Assembly: GCA_963932465.1 (NCBI GenBank)
Contig: OZ010786.1
Span: forward strand, 599,281,038 to 599,345,037
Reading direction: 5' to 3'
Source of the DNA: Maratus speciosus
Lineage: Eukaryota > Arthropoda > Arachnida > Araneae > Salticidae
DNA: 64,000 nucleotides
Shown: in pieces, positions 25,901 through 40,700 of the stretch
How the letters are laid out: each line of letters starts with the position of its first letter
How positions within the stretch are numbered: position 1 is the first letter of the stretch
Translations under genes and position numbers: made by a program
Notes under the pieces: model-generated
What the model saw: the letters and a program-made list of their open reading frames with translations, nothing else
What the model was told of the DNA's origin: nothing
Database searches by the model: none

Positions 25901-28900
25901 AATATTGTGAATTAAAGCTGTAAGTATAAAAAAAAAAAAAAAAAGGGGGGGGGGGGCAAATAATTTATTATAAGAATTATTATGGAAGAAAAAAGAAGAA
26001 AGTGGACACCGACAAATAATGGAAAAGCTTATATATTGAATTACATTATCAAGGGCACAGAATTCAATGATATAAGCAATATGGTTGTTTTCTGTGAGAA
26101 AAATAAGCTAAAGCTAATATTATTTTTCCCTGTGCCCAAACAACCATTATAATCAAGTGAATAGATTAAAAATGAAAACAGAATAAAAACAAATAATATG
26201 AAATGGAAAAATCAATAAAACCTGTTTAAATATTTATAGGATATAAAATAGAAATAATACACAACATACCGATTAATATTTCAGTACTTTCCAATATATC
26301 CACACGCACATGGCTCCCAAAATATCGTAAAGATTAAGGTGAATAAAACAGTTAAGAAATCACAGTGATTGAGACCAAAGGATGCAGTTAATACATTTTG
26401 AAAACTCATGAAAAATAAAATTAATATAATATAAAATAAAATAAATAGAAAGTAATTACATTATTTAAAAAAACTAAAATGCACTATTAAATTAATTAAT
26501 AACTATATAACAATATCGTCAAAATTTAGCTTAAAAATCCACCTGGTGTAGTAATTTATAACTGAAAAAGAGTTATATATAATACACTCTTTTTTTTTTT
26601 TTTCCTTCCGTGATCGCGATGTTGCCGATCGTAAATCAACGAATGCAATACATCATGAGTCATCCTTTTCCAAGAAATATGGTGAATGGAGTAAACAGGA
26701 AGGGACAATAGAAGCTTGCTTTTATTGCACTGCACTGTAGAAACATAGTATTGAAAGCTTATGGAGAAATTGAAATATTATTAGAAGTCGATGACTGAAA
26801 ACCATTATTTTTGAATTTTGCAGTTGAAATTTCTCTTTTGAAGGTACATTTTAGTTCAGTTACAAATGGCTATTATATCAATCGAAAAGGAAATATTTTG
26901 TTAATGTCATTGATTGTTTCAACTTTTATTATAACAATCTCTCATTAAAGGAGGATTTTGAAATTCACATTCTTATGACAACCCGATAACACAGAGTTTT
27001 TAAATCTTTTTGATTATTTATTAAATAATAATTTAAGATGTTTATTTTTAAACGAATTTTAAGTTTTCTGTTATAATGATCCCCTGTTAGTGCGAATTTT
27101 GAAACTACCATCCTTAAGACGAACTGATATCCAAGAAATTGTTTAATATTTTTTATTCGATATAATAATTTTGAAAGTTTATTTTTTAAATGAATTTTAA
27201 AAACTTCCCATTAGCGCAGAATTTTGAAACTCCCATTTTTACGACAACAAGTTCCTGTTATAATGATCCTCCGTTAGTGCTGCATTTTGAAAATCCCGTT
27301 CTTATGACGACCTGATAGCCAAGAAATTGTTTTACATCTTTGATTATTTATTCAATAATAATTTTGGAAGTTTATTTTTTGAAACAAATTTTAGAAGCTC
27401 TGATATCGATTCCCTGTTAGTGCGGAATTTTGAAACTCCTGTTCTTATGACGACCCGACAGCGCAATTATTTAAAAAAGCTTTTTGATTATTTGTTAGTA
27501 ATAATTTAGGAAGTTTTATTTTAAAACAAATTTTAAAGTCTCTGTTACAGAGATTTCGTGTTAGTGCAGGATTTTGAAATTCTCGTTTTTACAACAACCC
27601 GGTAGTGCAGTTTTTTTTAAGACTTTTTGATAATTTATTCAGTAACAATGCTGGAAGTTTATCTTTTAAAAGAATTTTAATGTCGCGGTTCGATCTCCTG
27701 TTAGTGCAGGATTTTGAAATTCCCGTTCTTATAATGACTCGATGTTAAGGAAAAAAAAAAATAAAATAGCATGTTTTCTTTCTTTCTTTTAAAAAAATAA
27801 TCGATATCTTCTCTGATAATTTACCGATCGATTTCATTCAAATTTTCAGGAAGTTGCAATAATAGTAAATTAGGCTGTGTAACAAATTTTTTATTAAAAT
27901 ATAATAAGTTATTTAAAAGTTATAGCACTCTACAAAAAGGTCCACTATAGAGCAACTACAAAGGAAAACAAGAGAACGATTTAAGGTTTGTTCTGTTTAT
28001 TCAACTTATGTGAACTCGAAAGTCAACATTATCGGAATTAGATCATCAGTTTTGGATCCATAATACGTTTGGTTATGCAGAAAGGAATTGTGCATTTTTT
28101 TATTTTTATTATTATTATTGTTAAAGAAAAAATATTTTCGTGGCGGGCTTACAAACTGATTTTTTTTTTTCGAAAAATGAAATTTGTTCAAAATTGGGAG
28201 CAGCAGTATTTTCAGGATTTTATGGTAAAGTACATTTAAAGTAAAAAGAAAACCTATCAAAAAAGTTTCAGGAAAAAATTCCAGGGTTTGGAAGTTCTGG
28301 AAAATCGGCTCTACACTTTCACATTTGAATAAATACAAAACAACAATCTAAAACTACATGAAAATTTAAAAAATGATAACATTTGATGAACAGCTGTTGA
28401 AAAGGAATGTACGAGAGAGAAAAACAAAACAAATTAGTATCAAAATGTTGAACGTACCAAAAACAAGAGCCTTTTCTAGTTGAAAGAATATTTTCTACTT
28501 TTGGATTTGTACACAGCAAATAAAAGAAAAACAGTCAAGGAGGAAAGGTGATAAGATACGGCAGCAAAACATCCCCCACCCCCCAATTCAAAGCATTAAA
28601 TGCCAATAAAGCCCACTGACAGGTGCAGAATCTGTCCGATCCGGCAATCTAGGATCGGGGGGAAATTTTTGCCAGCTGGGGAAATTCTGCAGATAAAATG
28701 TGTAATTGGTTTCGATTTTAACAATGAATTACATAATTATTTGAGACAGAAAAATTTTCTCTACAAATAAAAAGATACGTATGTTGACCTTCACAAAATC
28801 GAATTCTGGATAATATAATCGCGCGTAAGTTGAGAAAGTTTTGGAAAAAAAAAAAAATTCTATACCTACGGTAATACAGAATTTATGTAAGCCTGTAACA

Positions 28901-31727
28901 TATCATAAAATTTTGGGGAAATTTTCATATGGATTCAGGGAAATGTTCGGAGTGAAAACATTTTCTGCACCCCTGCCACTGACTAGTTAATAATGTTGAT
29001 ATTTAATATTTTGGATAGCTAATGTACGTACAGCAAATAAGACTGGTCATTCATATGATTATATTTGATCTCTGTATATGTGTGAGAAAAGAAAAAAAAA
29101 AACCACTCTGACAGTCTAGCAAAAGGACAAAATTGTAATGTTTTTTCTTTGTATTTTTGTTAATTCCAAAAAATGATGATTCTTTCAACATTACATATAA
29201 AAAAAAAATTATTACGAATATGGGAATGTAATCCTTGAGAGTATTAATCATTGTTCAATGTATTCAAAATACATTAAATCAATAGAATAATACAGTTAGA
29301 CTCCCTCAAATCCACAAACAACTAAAATCCACACATTGTTTCAGATGCAAACAGTGGAAAATTCTATTAATCTGTTTGAAATCACATAAGATATGGAATT
29401 TAAATTTTGTTAATTAAGAGAGTTTTAAACAATCCTCTTAAATAACAACTTAAAACATAGATTTTTTTTAGTGCAAAGTTTATTGATAAAATAAAATTTT
29501 TTTATCAAATACCGTTTAACTCTGAGATATAAAAGTATTTGGTCAGCCGAATATTTGGTTGGTTAGTTGTTTTTTTGACGGCCAATTATCAAAACGACGG
29601 ATATAGGCCCAAAGGGTGCTGGGAATGCCCTCCATAGGGGGTCTTTCTAAGGGAACCTAACCCGTATTAACGCAAAGAAATCCAAGGTTCAAAGAAGCCC
29701 ACGGAAAACTCTGAACGATTAGGACTGAACCCAGCACCTCCCGTCTACCAGCTTCGAGAGCAGAACCTCTCGGCCACTGGTGGGGCCCGAATATTCGGTA
29801 TTCGGTCAAATCACTATTCAGTGCATCCCTATTCTATACACATTTTAATATGTAATTTGATTTAATATGATTGAACGTGTGCTGTCACATGAAGGAAGTA
29901 TAAATTTATTTCTGAAAAAATTCAAAACAGAGTGGCAATCGTGATCTTTTTACAGCTTTTTTTATTGTTAAGTAGGATTAAATATAAAATAAAACTTCGT
30001 TATTTTAAGATTTTAATGTAAATCATTATTGTATCTTTATGAGGCAAGCTTCATTGAATAATTCAAGAAAAAATTATCTCATCATTATTATGCATATTTA
30101 GTTATTCACTAATGACACTTTTACTTTTAATGACATTTTTTAAATTTTCTTAACGTTTATTATTTTACTTTATTTATATATAATTTTAAAAAGATAGCCA
30201 GTCAAAAATGACGGAAAATGATATATAAAGATATTTTCAACACATATGCTAGAATATGAGTAGTTTTTCTCGCTTGTTCCGCAGTGATAGATGAAAATAA
30301 CGCATTTTTAAATGTTAAAATATGTTGCTGAATTTTCGCCTTCACCAAGGCAGTTTTATCTATTTCACAAAGACCCCTATATGGGGGTGATTCTGAGTGA
30401 AATTTTTTTTTTCGGAAATTCACATCGCATTTTCATAATTGCGGTGGCGGGAGGGGGTTCTGTTTTAATGTTTTATATTACTGATGTGTTACAAAAAACA
30501 GCAGAACAAACTAAAGAAAAGACATTCCAAAAAAGTTCCCGAGCTGGCCAATAAACATAAGCTTTAATAAATCCTAACATGTTCCGGAAAAAAAAAAAAA
30601 AAAAAAAAAATTCTTAAGTGCCTCAAAGATAAAGAAATGTGATAGGCATCAATAAACACTTTTCCCAGCTGACGAAGTACGTAATCAGAAACTGCAGCGT
30701 CAAAGAAAAATAAAATTACTTACTGAGGCCAAATCAGAATGACAAGTTTAAATAAAAAATAAACCAAGAAAACATTCGACACCTGCTAGATCTTTAAAAT
30801 CATAGTTAGTTTTTCTCATTTCTTAAAGAGAAATATACAAATTCTGCGAAATTATTTTTGTCATAGGATAAATAACGGCTCATTTCTTGGAGGGAAAAAA
30901 AAAAAAAAAGAAAGCAGGGATAGTCTAAGAATACGGTCAAATAACATTAAAACTAAGGATCGACTGAAACATGTTTTTAAGACTGAAATAGAAACCGAAT
31001 TTCGGTACTCTTTCTATTTTCGGCCGAAAATGTCCAAAAAAATATTACTACATACATAAATATACAAAATTATTAATTATATGTGTAATTATACCTGTGG
31101 CCTAAGTTGCCTCTCTGTGCCTCTGACCAAAACTTTTTATTTTCATATAAAGTAAAATTTAATTAATTATCAAAGACACAAAATGATTTTTTAATTATAC
31201 GAATTTCATCTCATTAAAAAATGTTTTAAGTATGCATATCTCGATTTATCTTTTAAAATTTAAGTATTGCGCGGCAGTGCAATACTTAATTTCCAGTGTC
31301 ACTTCTTAATGTTAATTTAACATAGAAAATCTGATAAAAGCCTATCGAGCTCATAACTTTTTCATTTTTTTTCTTCCCACCTTTTTGTCCCTGATGCCAC
31401 TCATTTTTTTACTCTTTGCTAATTCTAATAATATTATAAATTTGAAGTGTGAAAATATTTGCCTGACGTGAGGGTCAAAACGGAAGATAAAATGCCTTTG
31501 CATATGGGTGGATTATGACCCAGAGGGTAGCATGGGATAATTTTTATTTACGTTATTCGAATATTTTTCTTAATTCCAAATTTCGCTTGTTTCATTGAAA
31601 AACAACGAACATTTTCCCAATAAAATATAACACTTTTCTTTTCATTGTTGCCAATAATTCAAAAGCTGTAATAATAATTTGTCTTTTTTTAGTTGAATGA
31701 TTTTCATGTGGAAAATTAAACTGAAAT

Positions 31728-31763
<36 letters not shown>

Positions 31764-34700
31764 ATTAAAAAGAAGTTGAATATATCGTCATAGTGGGAAT
31801 AAAAATGATATTTTCAAATAATTTTTTACGTTCAGATTGGAAGTTTTTGCCCACTGCACTGGGAAAACATTTTGAATTATGCATAGGTAAATTACATCAC
31901 AAATTGTGATATGATACCGCATGAATCAAAGCCTGATGATGGTACCCTCCATTAATTTTGAAATGTGTTCGTCTGTATGCAGCAGTTATTAAAAAACTTG
32001 ACATATTAAACAAAAACCTAATTTGAAGAACAAATTAAAAAAACAAAATTTATTTCTTACATTGTTTAAGCCCGAGAAGGGAGAGATATTAAGATATTTC
32101 ATTCAATTAGTTCTACATTTAATGTTAAATTTTTGTAATAAATAAGTTAAACCAAGTGAACATTAAAAAATAAAATTCATAAAACATGATATTTTAAGCA
32201 CCCTGAAAACTTAGATTCCGTTCAAATGAAATTGAAATAAATCTTAAGACATTTTTAAAGTTTTGTATTTTGCATGTATCTTATCATTTTATGTACAATC
32301 GTCATAAACATATTAGAAAATCTGCAATACATATATTTACAACTTAAAAATGGAAAAAGTTTGAATGGAATCTAATTTTTTAGTGTGTTTTAAGTATCAT
32401 ATTGTATGAATTTAATTTTTATTTTTTAATCTTCAATTAGCTTAACTTATTTGTTACAAAAATTTAACATTAAATGCAGAACTAATTGAATGAAATATCT
32501 TAATATCTGTCCCTTCTTGAGCTTAAACAATGTAGGAAATAAATTTTGTTTTTTTAATTTGTTCTTCAAATTAGGTTTCTGTTTATGATTTTTATAAATG
32601 ATCATGTTTTATAGTACCAGAGCTTTTCAAAGAGAATTCGAAACACATCTGTGGTTGCAAAATAAAAAGTTTCCACTACTGTTAAAGCCTGCAGCCTTTA
32701 ATGAGCATGTGAAAAACGTCTTCAAAGTTTAATTATATATGCATTTCTTGCTTATACATAATTTCACTCATGTCTTAAGATAGTCATGATTGATAATTAT
32801 AAACAATCACACATTCACAGCAATAAATAAAGAGTGTCTCATTGGAGCCGATATAGCTCAAATCAATAAGTAATGCTGAAAATTTTCTAAGGTAAACAAC
32901 GAGATTTTTGGAATGCACATAGTTTCGGTCCGGCCGAAAATTTTGCAACATTTTCGCCGAAAACGAATTTTACTCAGATTTTGGGCCGAAAGCGAAACCA
33001 AATTTTCGGTTGATCTGTAATTAAAACGCACTCTTATATGCATAAAAATATTTGCCGCAGCAGTGTTGAATTCAGGGAGTGGGCAGGGGCTGAAACTCAT
33101 CCCCCCCTCCAAGAACACTATAATGCTAATTATGGAAAGCTGCTCGACAAGTAGTAAACTATTTCAATATTTTGGATAACAGCAACAGACCTGCCAACCT
33201 TTGAAAGTGAGAAACCGTAGCACCCCAAATTCAAATTAATCTAGAGGTTGGTTGGTTGCTGTTTTTTACGCTGCAAATCGGGAACTGATTGCTTTTGGTT
33301 TGGGCCGAATTTAGATTCCTGCAGGTTGGGTTAACCCGATTTTTCAAAAGTTAGTTCTTTATATTCTTTCAGATAAAAAACTATATGTATCATAACAATA
33401 AACATAACGATTTTTGTCTGCGTGCGAAATTTTCTGACGAAAGCACAGAGCTGGAGTGATTCTGAGTAAAAAAAAAAAAAAATCAGAAATTGACAGAAAA
33501 TTTTCTGTAAGGAGTGTGTGTGCATGTGTGTGTGTGTGTGTGTGTGTGGGGGGGGAAATCTAATTATGCATTTTTTCGCGGCCCTTTCACAAATTTCGTG
33601 TTTTTTCCGCGATCCTTTGGCAATTTTTTTTTTTTTTTTACCGATTCTCTGACGAGATTGGCGCATTTTCGGCGATCCTTTGACTAAATTTGTGGGTTCT
33701 TTTTTCACGATTCTTTGAAGAAATTTGCATTTTTCCACGATCCTTCGACCAAATTCGCATTTTTCCCGCCATCTCTGATGAAATTTGGGTTTTTTTTCAC
33801 GATTCTTTGAGGAAACGTAGATTTTTTTTCCACATTCCTTTGACGAAATTTGTGTTTTTCCACAATCCTTTGAAGAAATTAGCATTTTTTTCGCGATCCT
33901 TTGACGAAATTTGCGTTCTTTCTGCGAGCCTTTAACGAAATTTGGATATTTTTTCCGTGAACCTTTGGCGAAAGTTGCGTTTTTCTGGCGATCCTTTGAC
34001 GAGATTTGCGTTTTTTTCAATCCCTTGGAACAATGTGTTTTTTCAGGATTGACGAAATTCGCATTTTTTTTGCGATTCTTTGAAGAAATTTGCGTTTTTT
34101 TGCAGCCCTTTGAAGAAATTTGCCTTTTTTCGCGATTCATTCACGAAATTTTTGCTTTATCACGATCCTCTGACGAAATTTGAGTTTTTCTGCGATCCTT
34201 TGATGAAATTGGCATTTTTTCTGCGAACGATTGACGAAATTGGTTATTTTCAGCGTGTGTTTTATTTGAAGAAAATCATAGTTTTAGACCGATTTTCGTA
34301 GCATCGTAGTTGTTAGCTCCAAATCGTAGAAACTACGATTTTTTCGTAGCAGTTGGCAGGTCTGAACAGCAAAAACAAAAAACCAAATTTAAGGGTTTGT
34401 TACCTTAGTGTTTTGCGGCAACCTTAATGTTATCCACACTAGAGTTTTGTACGGGCTGGGTTAACTCGACCCAGACCCGATTTTTTTTAAAAATTTATTC
34501 AACCTTATGCATTACAGCACGAAACTTCCCCCAAACCCAAAATTTATGTGTAAAAATAAATTTAAAAATATGTGTTGCTATTACTATTAAATATTTAAAA
34601 CTATAACAAATTGTAACAAGAAGCTGATTTTTTTTTTTTTTAATCAAATGGCCAATAATTGTAACCTGCAAATGAAACCAGTTTTCTGATCCACAACATA

Positions 34701-37700
34701 AATATTTCTTTAAATACCGTTGAAGAAGCCCAAGAAAATATTTTCCCCGCTCATCATCGCAAAACTTTGACACATTCTTGGATTTATTTTTATACGTAAA
34801 AACATGAAAATTACAGGCAGGATTAAATTGAATTGGAATCGAGTAGCATTTTTCAATCTTAAAAAAGAACATCTTGAGTTATAAGCAATTGCTGTCTCTT
34901 TCTTTGCTATCCCTGACATAGCCGCAATCAATGAAGCGGTCCAACCGGAATTGTGAGGGACACACAGACTTGGATTTTATATAGATTATTTTACTGTATT
35001 GTAAGTATTCCTTAAGATTATATTCAAATTACTGTTTAATAAATATAAACAAATCAGTGACCAGAAATCCGCAAAATTCTAAAATCTCCACAACCTCTGG
35101 TCCATTCCAAGCGGCTCAGATTTGAGGGAGTTTACTGTATTACTTTAAATTACGCTTATATTGCAGTGAAACCTAATCTGGAGCTTAGTGAATGTATTAA
35201 CACAGGCTTGTCCATGAGAGGGTTAACAACTAAATGCAATTGCAATTAATTTACAGAGTACAAGTGCAAAAAGAACTCAACTGGCATGACAATTTGTTCA
35301 TTTGATATTTCTATTTGTGCTACTAACTAATGGAATCATTTTACTAATTAATAATTATCATTTTATTTTATTAATTAAAGCATAAAAATACAGATTATGC
35401 TCTTAAATACCATCTAATGGTTTTGATTGTTTTGGAAACCTATCATTCTTGGTAGCAATTTATTGTCATTCAACACAGGGGAAAAAGAAAAAAAAAATCA
35501 AAAATCCAATGTAAATCAAATAATTTTATTTTTTCCCCTTACTATAAGACATACATAACACACACAAAATAAGATATGCTTTTTATAATTGAAATTTTAT
35601 AATCAATCACAATAATTATTAACTATTTAAACTATACTGTACGTCCATCCTTGAAATAATAAAGGGGATAAAAATTACAGAGCGTTTACAATGAATGAAA
35701 CTGGGAAAAAATAATTAGATAAAAAATAAATAAATATCACCCTTGATACCAGAATCAATAGGTATTTTAGATTTTCAGCATAATAAATATTAAACTTAAT
35801 AATAAAAAAAAAAAAAAAAAAAAAAAAGGAAAAATGTTACATTAAATAGCATCATAATATAATTTACTGAATCACAGCAAAATAATTTAACATTAATAAC
35901 ATATCTAATAAATCTAGACAAGGTATAATACTTACGGCTTTGCAATACTGTAACAGGTTCATTTTTCTAAGATCACCTAGCACCATATCTTTGTATTCAC
36001 TGGAATTTTTGCTGTACTTAGCCCCAGCTCTTTCGATCAGTCGAAGAACTAAAAAATCATTTAATTTTTACATTTAACAACAATTAATTTCAACATTTCC
36101 TCTTTATCTAAATAAATAAAGGTACTTTTAGGTTAACCGGGCACCAGTGTTACATATATATACATGTATGTACCGGGTGTCCCAAAAAGGACTGACTGAT
36201 TTTAAAATTCAATAACTTGCAAACGGTGACAGATATTTAAAAAATTCTTGGAGGAGGGTTATGCATAAGGTCAAAAGTTTTTTTACAGTGATTTTCAATT
36301 TTAGTTCGAATTACAAACAATAGATGGCGCTGCGATCAATAGACACTGAATTCAGGTTCGATTTTTGGTACTTCGTGGCCCGGATAATACATTTCCATCT
36401 CCTTTTTCAGCATGGATCAAGAGAAAGGACCAGTAATCGAGCCTGTATTTAGCGACTATTGCTTACAGCGCCATCTATTGTTTGTAATTCGAACTAAAAT
36501 CGAAAATCACTGTAATAAAACTTTTGACCTTATGCATAACCCTCCTGCAAGAATTTTTTAAATATCTGTCACCGTTTGCAAGTTATTGAATTTTAAAATC
36601 AGTCAGTCCTTTTTGGGACACCCGGTATATATATATGTGTATATATACGACAGAGTTGGGCAAAATACATTGAAAAACCATTTTCGATACAAAATGCATT
36701 GGTTTTACAACTTAAAATGCTTCCCAAATTTCAAAATACATTTAAAATACAAAATAGGGATGTAACAAATAGTATTCGGCCACTATTCGGTATTCGGCCC
36801 TTTAGCTGAATATTCGGCCGAATATTCTAAGATATTTGGTTAAATAAGTTCCAGAAAATCAAAACAAAATGTGATTTTAAATATTTTCAAAAAACAATAT
36901 TAAAATATTATATCTAAATACATTAATTATTATAAGAAAAAGAAATCCTAATACTTACTCAATTTTTAAGCTTCATGACAACTTATAAATAATTGTATTA
37001 TAATGATATTACATAAACTCCAGGAGGCATCTCATTGTGAAATATGGGGTGGAGGAAGTATTATGAGAATGAGGGGCTCGTTAATTTTGAGAGAAAGAAA
37101 AGAGAGAAGTATATCTTGGTAGCAGAAAAGAATAATTATAATTAATGGAAGGAATAAATATATTTTAAGAAAACAACAGGCCAAAAATTGAGACAATATT
37201 GATTAAAAAAAAAAAAAAAAACATAAAAAGTTTGGTGCAATTCTTATTTAATAGGTGCAGAGAAATAAAAAAATTTGAAAATCTTAAAAAAACACAGCAC
37301 AGAAAAAAAATCATCTGTAGGACGATATACACCAAAATGACATCCATACTAACCGATTATGATGAAGTTCAATGAAATTCCGTGTTTTAGTTCTTGAAAT
37401 ATATCTCTGACGGCACACCTACCAACTTCTGACTTTTTAAAAATCAAATAAATGCACTACCAACCAAAAAATTTATTTTAAAAATGTACTGTTTATCCAC
37501 GTGATACTTATTTCATTTCAATTTGATTTACAAATATGATCATTTTGACTTGGAAAAAAAAAGAAAGAAAAACGAGAGTTTTACATACATGTTACGGTAA
37601 TCATAAAAACACAGCATAACAATGCCACCTCTTGAGCGATGCACCCGAAATTTGATCAGCATTAATTTATTTGAAGATCTAAAATAATATGAAATTCGAT

Positions 37701-40700
37701 TAAATTTTCTCCATTAGTTTTTTAGATATAGTTATCACGAAAAACACAGCATAGCAGCATCATCTGTTGAGCGATATAAACTAAAAGCTAATGGGCAAGT
37801 ATTTCTGTTCAGGTCTATATGCAGTTTTGTGAAATTCTAGCTATATTGGTTCTTACAATATAGCTATAATGGAATAAAATAATTAAGCATAGCAGTGCCA
37901 CCTGTTGGGCGATATAAACCCAAAGTTAAGTTATACCTAGGTCTATCTTAATCTGAAGTCTGATGATTATTAAACTCCATGCATAAGTTCTTGAGATAGA
38001 AGGGCCACACAGAGAGACTCACAGCTTCAAAAAATAGTTAAATTGCGTTCAAGACATCCTGAAACGTGTAAATCAAGCAAAAAACGAAAGTCGATAAAGA
38101 ACACATTTTATAATAATCTGATATGTACAATGACACCGAATAAAATTGTTTAAATGTATTTTTTTTCTTTTTATATAATGCGCGTTTGTTTAATAAGAGC
38201 TCCCAACTGCGCAAGATTTTTTAGGCCTTCCGCTAATAAATTATTTGGGGTACAATTTTTCGATTATGGTGCTCTTTAGAAATAATGTATACGAAATTAA
38301 AAATATGTACTACTGAATGTGAAAATAGAAATGTAAAACATAGATAATTTTTAACACAAGTTGAATTATTATTAACAAAAGTACGAATTCTTCGTAGAAA
38401 ATAGTTTTAAAATTAAAACACTCGGATAAAATATCAAACCATATATAAACGCAAAGAAATGAGAAATTATTTGGACTTACTATAAAAGTCTTGAAACTTT
38501 TAATATACAGCAGAAAAAATATGAAAGCTCTTACATTATTAGTAAAAAGAAAGCACTTCTAAAATATTCATAAAAAGTAGGGATAATTCTAATACAAAAT
38601 TTGTAAAATCATAAATTTGATTTTTTTCATAGTCAAATCGTTCCTTTAAAAGTAGGGATGCAACGGATATCCGGCAAATATCCGATATCCGGCATATCCG
38701 GCTGATTTTTCAATATCCGAAATACCATCGGATATCCGAATCACAATCACCGGATATCCGACTTCTCTGCCGGATATCCGGCAAAGCGAATATATAAGGA
38801 TAAGAGAAATTGCTTGACCCAAACAATGCCGAACAACTTTTGTTTATAATGCAAAATATGAAAATAAGTCCATTGAGAATTACCTTTTGCTCATGAATAA
38901 TCATGAGCAAAAGGTAATTCTCAAAATTTTAAAGAATTGCCAGCTTTCCTAACATTGGTATTTGAACTCTTTATAATAAATTTAAGAATTTACGTTTACA
39001 TCTTTTAAAAAATTTTACCTTTACTTTCAGAATGCGAAACAAAATTTGAAGTTGTTTATAAAATATGACATTAATTTTCTTTCTCTCTTTTAAGGGTGTA
39101 TTCCGATCCAAACTGCTATTTTTCTGATTCATTTTAAAATTCATTTTTGCTCTCAAACGCACCAAACTTGGAAATTCTCTTATTTAGAAACTATATAATG
39201 TGTGGTGCTTCTTAATTTTTTGATAAATGCAGAAAATACTGTAAAAAACGCTGTCAAAGTTGGCATTTTGAACCGAATTTTCCGAAGCGGGCAATCTGGG
39301 AATGAAAAAAATGGTCATACTGAGAAAATAATTGTTTAAAAATCAAATTCTAATTAATTGAGCTGAAAATAAAATCACACGGCATGTTAAACATGTCTTC
39401 AGAAATCACCCCAGCAAGTTTCATGTTTTTACTTTTAAAAATGAGTCTGAAAATGTCTCAGAAAGTTTCGAGCTGTTGAGGGTGGAAAAATATTTTTTCG
39501 AATACACCCTTAAGTTTGACAATTAAACAGGCCTATATTTTTACTTTCTTCTATCTTCAATAGAAGAAAGTATTGTAACTGAGGTTTTTTTTATTTCTGA
39601 TTTTCGGTGGGTTTAGACTAAAACGTCTAGATCAGAGATCCCAAAATATGTTTATACAAAACATCTGTCTGTCCGTTTGTCGTCTGTGTGTCGCCATCAT
39701 ACCATCAAAAAGTGTACGAAGTTATGCATACATAGAATTGAACCAAATTTTTTGTGAATGTTTTTGGCTATAGTCAGCTGTCCTTCCTTCAATATTGGAA
39801 CATTCCACTGGAAGGGGGCGCTGTAATTGCGATTTTTGTGTCAATTTCATTATTGTGCCATCGAAAAGTGTATGAAGTTATGCATAGAATTGAACCAAAT
39901 TTTTTGTGTATGTGTTTGGCTGTGGCCAGCAGGTCCTTCTTCAATATGGAAGGATTCTGCTGGAAGGGGGTGCTGTAATTGTGATTTTTGTGCCATTTTT
40001 ATTATTGTACTATTGAAAAGTGGTATATGAAGTTATCCATATAATTGAACCTTTTTTTGTGTATGTTTTTGGCTATGTCCAGCAGGTTCTCCTTTAAATT
40101 GAAAATATTCTGACAGAAGGGGGCGCTGTAATAGCGATTTTTGGGCCATTTTCATTCTTGTACCATCGAAAAGTGTATGAAGTTATGCATAGAATTGAAC
40201 CAATTTTGGGGGGGGGGGGGGGGTATGTTTTTGGCTATGGCCAACAGGTCCTCTTTCAATTTGAAAATATTCCGCTGCAAAGAGGCACTATAATAGTGAT
40301 TTTTGTGTTATATCCATCATTTTGCCATCGAAAAGTGTAGAAGCTAAGCATAGAATTGAACCAATTTTTTCTGCATAATTTTGGCTATGACCAGCAGTTT
40401 CTCCATGAATTTGGAAATATTCTGCCAGAAGGTGGCACTGTAACAGTGTTTTTTGTAATCTTTTCTCGATTTTTCGCTTTTTTTTTCTTTTTCTTTTTTT
40501 TTTTTTTTTACGGTATATTGGTGGTTCATGAAGCGATGGGAACTTCGCATCCTGCGAAGCTGGCTATTCACAAACAGCTGATGTACAACAACAGCAACAA
40601 AAAAATTATTGATTTTAATAAATACAGTGGTGGAAAAAATTATAAAGCCACTTGAAAATATGATATAATTAAAAAACAAAAGATGAAACATTTGTGAAAT

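Larger units (their letters stand above)
29293..35137. mobile_element. Pogo/Tigger-type element with nested insertions
   Basis: The left end is CAGTTAGACTCCCTCAAATC and the right end complements to CAGTAAACTCCCTCAAATC, each flanked by TA (29291-29292, 35138-35139). This TIR style is typical of pogo/Tigger elements. It contains hAT elements at 30954-33019 and 33186-34364, a hAT end at 29831 and a SINE, which together account for most of its 5.8 kb. The only coding-like remnant is the minus-strand pair of frames at 34495-34931. Confidence 0.72.

Noticed and set aside
33331..34140. 269-codon minus-strand open frame, and similar K/R-rich frames at 1722-2041, 19881-20612 and 44098-44409
   Set aside because: They are translations of the ~30-bp minisatellite; the unit lacks stop codons in several frames, and overlapping frames are open on both strands at once. 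No start context, splice signals or known domain.
39754..40340. Repeated short frames with RIEPN and VYEVMHRIE motifs
   Set aside because: These are the same ~150-bp tandem unit translated several times.
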